This document shows positions 7,321-14,082 of a DNA stretch of 64,000 nucleotides, one piece after another. The first letter of the stretch is position 1. Each line of letters begins with the position of its first letter. The DNA lies in the IMG/VR virus record IMGVR_UViG_3300027969_000073, positions 1-64,000 of that record; one strand, 5' to 3'. Below the pieces are notes generated by a model. That model searched no databases. It worked only from the letters and a program-made list of their open reading frames with translations, and was not told the DNA's origin. The stretch comes from a virus. The translations under genes were made by a program, and so were the position numbers.

Positions 7321-8390
7321 AGAAAAGAATAAGTATTCAAACAGAAGCTACTCAAAAGATTATTGAAAATAAGTTTAAAGGTATTGTAGACGTATCATTT
7401 CGTGTTGGTAAAACCAAACTAACTATTGATGCATTAAATACCGTTACTAAGGATATAAATGTGTTGATATTAGCTCCAGGAATACCTATCCTTTCTTCTT
7501 GGAAAGAGGAGATTATAAAGTGGAAGCTTAATGCAAATGTTAATGTAACTTATCTTTGGAGTAATAGCATTAAAAAAGACAACAATCTGTATCATTTAAT
7601 TATTGCTGACGAATGTCATGCATATAATAAAATGGTATTACTGCACTTAAGAAAACATCAATTAAGAGGTACTAGAATTTTAGGATTAACTGGTACTTTA
7701 GACCAAGCAGCTGAGTTTAATTTGCATAACATTTTATCTATTAAACCAATTTATCAATATACTTTTGAAGAAGCAGTTGAAGATAAAATTATTGCTGATT
7801 ATTCAGTTACTTGTATTGGTGTAGACTTAGATGATGAATTAGAAGTTCATGTAATTGACTCTACAAGACCTGCTGTAAGCGAGAAAAAAGCCTATGAACA
7901 TTGGGATAGACTTTACAATGATGCTGTAAAGAAAGGAAAATATAAAAACCTTCGTTTCTATATGTCTAAACGTAAAGACATTATCTATACTTCACAGACT
8001 AAACTCTTGACTACTTTAGATGTTGTAGATAAGCATAATAGATGCTTGATTTTTTCAGCAAGACAAGAAATTGCAGACAAAATAGGAGATGGACAATTCC
8101 ATAGTAAATCCAAAAAAACGCTAGAGAAATTTACGAAAGAAAAGTTAAATAAACTTTCCGTAATTAGTATGATTTCTATGGGAATTACTCTACCTAAATT
8201 AAAAGTAGCAATTTTTAATCAAATGAAAAGTGTGGAAGCTCTAGCTCTTCAACAAGCTGCTCGTATTCTAAATTTAGAGGATGGAACAAATGCACAAATC
8301 TTTATAGTGTATTTGAAAAATACTCAGGACGAAGTGTGGATGAGAGATGCTATTAAAGGCTTTCAAAAAACTAAAATTAATTGGGTATGA
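7311..8390 (+). CDS. Superfamily 2 DNA helicase
   Basis: Motif I is RVGKT (G33-K34-T35), a short variant of the Walker A loop. Motif II is DECH (D100-H103) in LIIADECHAY, and motif III is LTGT (about 126-129). A second RecA-like domain contains a motif IV-like CLIFSAR and a motif VI-like QQAARIL near residue 320, where the usual second arginine is not evident. ATP-driven translocation on DNA is expected, probably in replication fork or D-loop processing. It lies between the DnaA-like gene and a small unknown gene, with overlapping starts and stops on both sides. Confidence 0.88.
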   Translation: MSLEKRISIQTEATQKIIENKFKGIVDVSFRVGKTKLTIDALNTVTKDINVLILAPGIPILSSWKEEIIKWKLNANVNVTYLWSNSIKKDNNLYHLIIADECHAYNKMVLLHLRKHQLRGTRILGLTGTLDQAAEFNLHNILSIKPIYQYTFEEAVEDKIIADYSVTCIGVDLDDELEVHVIDSTRPAVSEKKAYEHWDRLYNDAVKKGKYKNLRFYMSKRKDIIYTSQTKLLTTLDVVDKHNRCLIFSARQEIADKIGDGQFHSKSKKTLEKFTKEKLNKLSVISMISMGITLPKLKVAIFNQMKSVEALALQQAARILNLEDGTNAQIFIVYLKNTQDEVWMRDAIKGFQKTKINWV

Positions 8391-8950
8391 AACTAAATGT
8401 CACAGTAGATGAAATGGTAAAACATAAGCTTTTACCTAATCAAGTAATGCTACTATTATTTCTTTATCATAAAGATTTTGTTTCTTGTAAAGATTTATTT
8501 AGTAAAGAACTTTCTCTAGAACTACGCAATAGTCTAGTAAATACAGATTTTTTACTATCAGATGAAAGTACTTTATTTAAAGATACTATCATTAGTAAAA
8601 AGCATGTAGAAAAACTATTAGGCATTCGTGGAGACCAAGTTAATTTTTGGGAATTTTATAATTGTTATCCTGTTAAAGTAGGAGCAAGAGTCCTTCGTGC
8701 TGCTGGTCCTGATACTCAGATTGCTCAAAAGCATGAGAAAAAGTATTTAGCTCGTGTTAAAACTTTTGCTGCTCATGAACAAGCTATAAAGGCTATTACA
8801 ATTTTTGTAGCTAAGCAAAAACAAGCAGGAAAGCTATCTTTTTTACCTAATATGGAAACAGTAATGAATAATTCTATGTGGGAACAATGGGATGCTTTAG
8901 TCGAAGATGTAGGCACAGAAAGTAGTAATTGGACAGAAGATTTTATTTAA
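8387..8950 (+). CDS. Hypothetical protein between two helicases (187 aa)
   Basis: Unrecognised. The ATG at 8387 overlaps the helicase stop in an ATGA arrangement and is preferred over an in-frame TTG at 8381. The first 90 residues are leucine-rich and could be a winged-helix-like fold; the middle contains KVGARVLRAAG and a helix AIKAITIFVAKQKQ. Position between an SF2 and a DnaB-type helicase suggests a helicase loader or replication accessory protein, but no sequence motif proves it. Confidence 0.55.
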   Translation: MKLNVTVDEMVKHKLLPNQVMLLLFLYHKDFVSCKDLFSKELSLELRNSLVNTDFLLSDESTLFKDTIISKKHVEKLLGIRGDQVNFWEFYNCYPVKVGARVLRAAGPDTQIAQKHEKKYLARVKTFAAHEQAIKAITIFVAKQKQAGKLSFLPNMETVMNNSMWEQWDALVEDVGTESSNWTEDFI

Positions 8951-8951
8951 T

Positions 8952-9140
8952 ATGGAAGAAGTACAAAAATTAGCATGGTCTGTAATTTGGTTATTAGGTT
9001 TATCATTAATATTAGCAGGATTTGCAGGAATTTATAAATATCAAGTTTTTAAAGTAGATATTTTAATAGAATCTATTAGCTCTCTTATTATAGGAATTGT
9101 AGCTTTTATATTAGGAGCTTGTTTACATGATAAAGATTAG
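8952..9140 (+). CDS. Small membrane protein with two transmembrane helices (62 aa)
   Basis: Two hydrophobic segments (about residues 8-27 and 36-56) separated by a short charged loop predict a hairpin inner-membrane protein. It starts one base after the upstream TAA. Its TAG stop is followed by one TAT codon and then the ATG of the DnaB-type helicase in the same frame, so readthrough would fuse the membrane hairpin to the helicase. It may tether replication to the membrane or simply be a small accessory protein; no family was recognised. Confidence 0.6.
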   Translation: MEEVQKLAWSVIWLLGLSLILAGFAGIYKYQVFKVDILIESISSLIIGIVAFILGACLHDKD

Positions 9141-9143
9141 TAT

Positions 9144-10223
9144 ATGACTAAAATTAATTACTGGGAAAAGCTTAAAGAACAAATTGAAAGAGGTAAAAAA
9201 GGTTTAAATACAGGAATTCCTTTTCAAAATTTTGATACTTTAAGTGACCAAATTGACAACATTCAGCAACGTCGTTATGATACAATTTTTGCTGGCACAG
9301 GTGTAGGTAAATCAGGTTTTCTTGATTCAACTTATGTTTATGGAGGTATTGATTTTCTTGAGAATAATCCTGGTTATGTACACTCTTTGAAGATTATTTA
9401 TTATTCTTTAGAAATTCCACCTGAAGACCAAATGGCTAAGTATATTGCTACGCTTATTTGGAAAGAACATGGAATATTAACTTCTACAAAAGAAATTAAA
9501 TCTCGTGGGAATAGTAATTTAAGACCTGAAGTAGCCAAATTAATTGACTCTTACGATGAACGTTGTGGAGAAATTCAAAACAAGTACATTAAGTATCGAA
9601 GCAGTTTGAATCCTGATTTCTTGTATAAGGATGTTATGACTTATGCAGAAAAACATGGTACTATTATTCGAAATCCTGATGGTATTATTATGAATTATAT
9701 ACCCAACGACCCTGGACTCATAACTTTGATTGTTGTTGACCATATTGGTCTTATCGACGAGGGAAAGTATGAAAGTAAAAAAGCTGCTATTGACCAAGCT
9801 TCTAAATATCTTGTATTTTTTAGAAATATGTTCAATTTTAGCCCTGTAGTAGTGACTCAGATTAATCGTAGTTCTGAACAAATGGACAGAAGAGAAAACG
9901 AGAATTGGATGCCAATGCTAAGTGATATCAAGAATACTGGTAATATCTCTGAAGATTCAAATACTGTAATTGGTCTAGCAAGTCCTTTTAATTACAGTAT
10001 AGATAATTTCCGTGGATATGATATTACTAAGTACAAAGATAGATTTAGAATTGCTAAAATTTGTAAAAATCGTGACGGTGCAACAGGCTTAGTAGCATCA
10101 TTTTTATTTATTGGAGAATATGGTGGCTATTATCAGTTACCATCTCAGAATCCTTATGGAACTGAGCAACCTCCTGAATTAAAGAAAATCAATAAATATT
10201 ATGCCAATAGTAAAACAAGTTAA
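9144..10223 (+). CDS. DnaB-type replicative helicase (SF4)
   Basis: The RecA-like core has a Walker A loop GTGVGKS (51-57) and a Walker B strand LITLIVVDHIG (about 192-202). Further on is a DnaB-like segment VVVTQINRSSEQ, in which QINR corresponds to the QLNR motif, followed by LSDIKNTGNISEDSNTVIGL. At 359 residues it lacks the usual N-terminal primase-interaction domain of bacterial DnaB, and it has a large insert between the Walker motifs. It should unwind DNA ahead of the phage polymerase together with the Toprim primase at 13066. The macro domain gene begins inside its 3' end. Confidence 0.9.
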   Translation: MTKINYWEKLKEQIERGKKGLNTGIPFQNFDTLSDQIDNIQQRRYDTIFAGTGVGKSGFLDSTYVYGGIDFLENNPGYVHSLKIIYYSLEIPPEDQMAKYIATLIWKEHGILTSTKEIKSRGNSNLRPEVAKLIDSYDERCGEIQNKYIKYRSSLNPDFLYKDVMTYAEKHGTIIRNPDGIIMNYIPNDPGLITLIVVDHIGLIDEGKYESKKAAIDQASKYLVFFRNMFNFSPVVVTQINRSSEQMDRRENENWMPMLSDIKNTGNISEDSNTVIGLASPFNYSIDNFRGYDITKYKDRFRIAKICKNRDGATGLVASFLFIGEYGGYYQLPSQNPYGTEQPPELKKINKYYANSKTS

Positions 10224-10701
10224 AGGAGACCTTTTAGCCTTATTTAAACAAGGTCATTTCCCTACAATTGCTCATGGATGTAATTGTGTACAAGTAATGG
10301 GAGCAGGTATTGCTAAACAAGTTGCTGAACAGTTTCCTGAAGCATTTGAAGCAGATAAAGAGTTTACATTGCCTGCTTTATACAGACTAGGAGAATATTC
10401 AGTAGTTCCTACTCAATACGGAGTTATTTTAAACTTTTATACTCAATTACAGCCAGGTGCTAATTTTGAGTATTGTGCTCTAAAAAATTGTTTAAAAAGA
10501 CTTTCTATGGAAGCTATTAAACAAGGTACTTACCTAGAATTGGCTGTTCCTTTTATTGGAGCAGGAATTGGAGGAGGAGATTGGAATACTATTAAAAAGA
10601 TTTTAAATTCTCAAGAGTATTTATTAATTACTGTCGTAGAATATGATCAAGGAACGTTACTTGTGGGTGAAGAAAAAGCTAACGAATCATCCGAATCTTA
10701 G
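10201..10701 (+). CDS. Macro domain protein (ADP-ribose binding or hydrolase)
   Basis: The whole protein is one macro domain. The first strand and loop VKGDLL (about 7-12), the ligand-binding HGCNC...GAGIAKQ segment (about 25-40) and the second loop VPFIGAGIGGGDW (about 116-128) are all present. Such domains bind or remove ADP-ribose; phage members have been linked to undoing ADP-ribosylation or depleting ADP-ribose-derived signals made by host defences. Cytosolic. Its start overlaps the helicase gene by 23 bases. Which substrate it acts on cannot be told from the sequence. Confidence 0.9.
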   Translation: MPIVKQVKGDLLALFKQGHFPTIAHGCNCVQVMGAGIAKQVAEQFPEAFEADKEFTLPALYRLGEYSVVPTQYGVILNFYTQLQPGANFEYCALKNCLKRLSMEAIKQGTYLELAVPFIGAGIGGGDWNTIKKILNSQEYLLITVVEYDQGTLLVGEEKANESSES

Positions 10702-10939
10702 AGATTCTAATGAACAGTTGTATTTTGTATATCTTACTGAAATAGGTTACGATTGTGATAAACCTATTAAAGAATTTCTAAAAGATATGAGCAATAGAAC
10801 AATTCCTTACATTGATGTATTTGGTAGAGCTTCTAGAAAAGTGCAAGAAGAACATCCTCATCTAAGAGGTAAAACTTGGCAGAAAAGAAAAAATAAAAAA
10901 GAGCCAGAAATACGTCAAGAAATTAGGGATTTATCCTAA
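10643..10939 (+). CDS. Conserved small phage protein (98 aa)
   Basis: The pattern HPNLRDSNEQL (about 16-26) followed by RASRKVQEEHPHLRGKTW (about 62-79) recurs in small proteins of many phages with no known role to me. The C-terminus is strongly basic and charged, consistent with nucleic-acid binding. The ATG at 10643 overlaps the macro domain gene by 59 bases; GTG at 10661 is an alternative start. It ends the upstream run before a non-coding spacer. Confidence 0.65.
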   Translation: MIKERYLWVKKKLTNHPNLRDSNEQLYFVYLTEIGYDCDKPIKEFLKDMSNRTIPYIDVFGRASRKVQEEHPHLRGKTWQKRKNKKEPEIRQEIRDLS

Positions 10940-10959
10940 GATTTTGTATCTTTATTATC

Positions 10960-10983
10960 TAGTAAACAATTTAAAAATCAATA
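10960..10983 (+). promoter_or_regulatory. 24-base leader element, copy 1, before the Sak4-like gene
   Basis: TAGTAAACAATTTAA-A-AATCAATA lies five bases before the ATG at 10988. A copy with one mismatch sits 700 bases downstream before the next gene (11660-11683). No stem is evident, so a translation enhancer, operator or promoter element is possible. Upstream at 10948-10955, TATCTTTA resembles the Bacteroidota -7 box TAnnTTTG but with one mismatch and no convincing -33 box. Confidence 0.35.
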
Positions 10984-10987
10984 CTTT

Positions 10988-11662
10988 ATGGGACAATTAG
11001 TGTTCGTGGTTGGAAAATCAGGTATGGGGAAATCTACCTCTCTGAGAAATCTAAATCCAGATGAAACTGTTATTATTAATACGGATCAAAAAGCGCTTCC
11101 GTTTAAGCAGTTTAATCAAAAATACAGTGAAGAAAAACGCAATTACAAAAAGACTTCTGATGTAAATGCAGTTATTACTACACTGAAAAAAGTAAATGCG
11201 TTGGAGAACGTAAAAACAATTATTGTTGATACATGGTCTCGTATTATGACTGATGCTATCATGAATCCTAATTTTAGAGCAGAAAAAGGCTTTGACAAAT
11301 GGACAAAAATGGCATCTGCTCAGTATGACCTAATTAACTTCATTAATGATGGAATGAGAGACGATATCATCGTATATCTATTTGCTCATCCAGAAACTCA
11401 TTATGATGAATCAGGATTCCCTTCTGAGCGTATCGGTGTTCAAGGTAAAATGTTGGAGCGTTTTGTTCCTGAGTCATTTAGTACTATTGTACTTTATGCA
11501 GAAATCATTAAGACTCCTGGACAACCTAACAAACATGTATTCAGAACTATATCATCAGGCTCTGATACTTGTAAAACTCCTTTAGAAATGTTTGAAGAGA
11601 ACACTATCAACAATGATTTGATAGAAGTAAATCAAGCAATTCGTGAGTATTACTCAATTTAG
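10988..11662 (+). CDS. RecA-like P-loop ATPase, Sak4-like recombination protein
   Basis: The protein opens with a P-loop strand and Walker A loop GKSGMGKST (9-17) and has a Walker B strand KTIIVDTWSR with D81. Length (224 aa) and architecture match the short Sak4 / AAA_24 type of single-domain RecA-like ATPases that phages use for single-strand annealing and recombination. It is followed by two acidic-tailed proteins that look like single-strand DNA-binding partners, which fits this role. TAG-TAA double stop at the end. Confidence 0.82.
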   Translation: MGQLVFVVGKSGMGKSTSLRNLNPDETVIINTDQKALPFKQFNQKYSEEKRNYKKTSDVNAVITTLKKVNALENVKTIIVDTWSRIMTDAIMNPNFRAEKGFDKWTKMASAQYDLINFINDGMRDDIIVYLFAHPETHYDESGFPSERIGVQGKMLERFVPESFSTIVLYAEIIKTPGQPNKHVFRTISSGSDTCKTPLEMFEENTINNDLIEVNQAIREYYSI

Positions 11663-11683
11663 TAAACAATTTAATAATCAATA
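11660..11683 (+). promoter_or_regulatory. 24-base leader element, copy 2, before the acidic-tailed protein gene
   Basis: This copy differs from 10960-10983 at one base and begins within the TAG stop of the ATPase gene, 12 bases before the ATG at 11696. Conservation outside coding sequence, twice before a start codon, suggests a regulatory or translational role. Confidence 0.35.
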
Positions 11684-11695
11684 AAGACAGCAAAA

Positions 11696-12334
11696 ATGCA
11701 AGATTTAAACTGGGGAGAACTCCCTACACAAAGAAAAAGAAAAGAGGAAAAGTATTCATTTCCTGTAGTTACAATGTCAGCAATTGAAAAAGTTGGTGCT
11801 GGTAGAAAATTTAGTTTTAACAAAGCTGCTCAAGAGGCTTTAGGCATCAAAGGTGGAGACAAAATTGCTTTTGCTTTTCCTGCAAATGGTATCTTTGTTC
11901 GTAAGTTTGAGAGTGATCGTTCACTTACTTTGACTCAAACTTGTAGCATTAGTGATAAAAAAACTTACGAGTTTATCGCTAAACAGCTTAATCTTAACAT
12001 TGAAAAAGAAAACGAATTGTTGTTGACTTCTTCAACTATGGGAGAAGGAATTTTCGAATTGACAGTTTTGCTTCAGCCAATGACATTTACTACAACAGAT
12101 TTAGGAGAAATTTCTGATGAAGCAGATTTAAGTGCTGATTTATCTTCTATTCCTGCAACTCCTGAAGGAGGAACTTTGTATGAAATGGTAGACGAATCTA
12201 CAGAGCCTTCTGATGAAATGGTTACAGAAGTTATTGGAGAAGAAGTAGCAGAAATGCCTGAGCCTGAAGATGCAGTAATGGGAGAACCTACAAAAGAAGA
12301 ATCTGACGAAGACGACGAAGAAGAAGAGTGGTAA
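11696..12334 (+). CDS. Acidic-tailed protein, possible DNA-binding partner of recombination (212 aa)
   Basis: The N-terminal 130 residues form a compact domain with a GRKFSFNKAAQEALGIKGGDKIAF segment reminiscent of swapped-hairpin (AbrB-like) DNA-binding folds. The C-terminal 80 residues are almost purely acidic and end in DDEEEEW. An acidic tail ending in an aromatic residue is the hallmark of single-strand DNA-binding proteins that recruit partners. The next gene also ends in DDEEW. Role in replication/recombination is inferred from the tail and from the Sak4-like and SSB-like neighbours. Confidence 0.6.
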   Translation: MQDLNWGELPTQRKRKEEKYSFPVVTMSAIEKVGAGRKFSFNKAAQEALGIKGGDKIAFAFPANGIFVRKFESDRSLTLTQTCSISDKKTYEFIAKQLNLNIEKENELLLTSSTMGEGIFELTVLLQPMTFTTTDLGEISDEADLSADLSSIPATPEGGTLYEMVDESTEPSDEMVTEVIGEEVAEMPEPEDAVMGEPTKEESDEDDEEEEW

Positions 12335-12356
12335 TCAATTCTTAATTAAATACAAG

Positions 12357-12387
12357 TGCGAGATTCTCTAAGTTTCTCGCATTTTTT
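12357..12387 (+). terminator. Rho-independent terminator
   Basis: A perfect 7-bp stem TGCGAGA/TCTCGCA (12357-12363 with 12375-12381), an 11-base loop, and six T's directly after it. It lies in the 82-base gap after the acidic-tailed protein gene and probably reduces transcription into the next gene. Confidence 0.8.
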
Positions 12388-12416
12388 ATCAATAATTTTA
12401 ATCAAATACAAATCAA

Positions 12417-13013
12417 ATGATCAATTTAAATGACGCATCTTATGATGCAAAAGAAGGAGCAGTAATTTTCAACGGAGGAGTTGCTGGAGTAGTAGAAAAC
12501 TTAGTAGCGTCTGTTACTAAAAAGACTAAAGAGGATAAAGAAAATTCTCCTGAGTACAAATTGAATTTCACAGATGAAAATGGTGGAGTTTGTAGTACTT
12601 CTTTTTGGTATGTTACAGAAGCTACTGCTTACAATACTGTTGACGAGCAGATTCAAAAACAAGGTAAAGTGTTGAAACATATTCTTCACGCTATCTATGG
12701 AGCTACTTTTGAAATTCCATCTTTTCAAACTGCTCAAGCAATGCTAGACGGTTGTATGAAATTAATCCGTGAAGGTCTTGCTTCAGGAATTAAATTTCGT
12801 ATTTTTGCTAACTACGGAACTAAAGATTCTCGTAAAAAATACATCCAACCTCGTTCTTGGGTTCCTTTCGTAGAAGCTATGTCTGTAGATATTGCTGCTA
12901 CAAGATTAAGAGCAGGAGACTTAGACGGAATGACACGCTTGTCTGAAGATTCTCTTGTTCAACCTACTGGTCCTGCTAATGCAGACTCTTTGGTTGATGA
13001 CGAAGAGTGGTAA
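12417..13013 (+). CDS. Probable single-stranded DNA-binding protein
   Basis: The protein has a beta-rich N-terminal domain (about 1-130) whose strands could form an OB fold, including a YKLNFTDENGG hairpin, followed by a helical part and a C-terminal tail ending in DDEEW. Acidic-aromatic tails are typical of SSBs from T7 gp2.5 to bacterial SSB. Its position between terminators and directly before the primase gene, and its flanking hairpins giving it a short transcript of its own, fit an abundant SSB. The OB fold itself is inferred, not proved. Confidence 0.6.
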   Translation: MINLNDASYDAKEGAVIFNGGVAGVVENLVASVTKKTKEDKENSPEYKLNFTDENGGVCSTSFWYVTEATAYNTVDEQIQKQGKVLKHILHAIYGATFEIPSFQTAQAMLDGCMKLIREGLASGIKFRIFANYGTKDSRKKYIQPRSWVPFVEAMSVDIAATRLRAGDLDGMTRLSEDSLVQPTGPANADSLVDDEEW

Positions 13014-13024
13014 TTAAAATAACC

Positions 13025-13060
13025 TCGAGAAGTAGTCTAAGTTAGGCTACTTCTATTTTT
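13025..13060 (+). terminator. Rho-independent terminator
   Basis: An 11-bp stem with one T-G pair (13028-13038 with 13044-13054) and a 5-base loop, followed by ATTTTTT. It directly follows the SSB-like gene and ends six bases before the primase ATG, so the primase is either read through or has its own start. Confidence 0.8.
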
Positions 13061-13065
13061 TACTT

Positions 13066-14082
13066 ATGGAAGGAGAAATTAACCTAAATTCGATAGTTTA
13101 TAATAGAATTATAACTAAAGAAGACATTCTAAAACATGTTACTCAAGAGGAAATCTATTCTCTTTATTTAGGAGAAGATATTTCTCAGTTAGGTGTATAT
13201 CATAGTCCATTAAGAGATGATAATATTCCTTCTTTTGGTCTTTATTTCCACAAAGTTGAGAGAAACACTCTAATGTTTTATGATTTTGCAACCAGAGATT
13301 CTGGTGATTTCGTGGTTTTGGTTTGTAAATTGTTTAATTTACCTTATGTAGAAGCCCTAAAGAAAATAGCATTTGATTTAGGGCTTTCACATTTATCTGT
13401 GGAAGCAAATAAACAAAACATCCAATACACTAGAATCCTACAAAAAGAACAAGTAAAATTAGGGGTTAAATTAAGAAATTGGTCTGTCCAAGATAAAGCT
13501 TTTTGGTCTTCTTTTGGCATCAAAAAAGCAACATTAATTAAGTTTAATGTGTTTCCTATTAGTCACGTTTTTTATAATGATACAGGCGTTAAAACAAGCA
13601 GTTTAGCCTATGTATATGCAGAATTTAAAGATGGTATTACTTCTTACAAGATTTACCAACCTTTTGAGACTAAAATTAAAAAATGGATTAATAATGCTAA
13701 CTATAGTGTTCATCAAGGCTATAAACAATTACCTAATAAAGGTAAAATTCTTATAGTTACAAAGTCATTGAAAGATGTAATGAGTATTCACGACTGTCTA
13801 AATATTCCTGCAATTGGTTTGCAATCAGAATCCGTAATGATGAAGGATTCAGTAATGGATGAATATAAAAATCGTTTTGAACACGTAATATGTCTATTTG
13901 ACAATGATGAAGCAGGTAAAAAGTTGACTGCAATGTTTTCTGAGGCATTTCAAATTCCTTTCTTTTTTGTACCCGAATTGCCTAAAGTTACTGACTTTTC
14001 TGATTTAGTAAAATCTGTAGGAGTAACTGAAGCTACTTCTATCACAAAAAAATTAATCAAGAATGAAATTAGAAACCGATAA
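13066..14082 (+). CDS. DnaG-type DNA primase with Toprim domain
   Basis: The N-terminal region (about 40-110) resembles the primase CHC2 zinc-binding fold: SPLRDDNIPSFGLY followed by MFYDFATRDSGDFVVLV. The zinc-ligand cysteines are missing, as in several phage and mitochondrial relatives. A Toprim domain follows with KILIVTKSLKDVMS (about 226-240) and CLFDNDEAGKK (about 275-286), giving the D-x-D-like metal site. It should lay primers for the family A polymerase together with the DnaB-type helicase. Its 3' end overlaps the rIIA-like gene by 20 bases. Confidence 0.85.
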   Translation: MEGEINLNSIVYNRIITKEDILKHVTQEEIYSLYLGEDISQLGVYHSPLRDDNIPSFGLYFHKVERNTLMFYDFATRDSGDFVVLVCKLFNLPYVEALKKIAFDLGLSHLSVEANKQNIQYTRILQKEQVKLGVKLRNWSVQDKAFWSSFGIKKATLIKFNVFPISHVFYNDTGVKTSSLAYVYAEFKDGITSYKIYQPFETKIKKWINNANYSVHQGYKQLPNKGKILIVTKSLKDVMSIHDCLNIPAIGLQSESVMMKDSVMDEYKNRFEHVICLFDNDEAGKKLTAMFSEAFQIPFFFVPELPKVTDFSDLVKSVGVTEATSITKKLIKNEIRNR

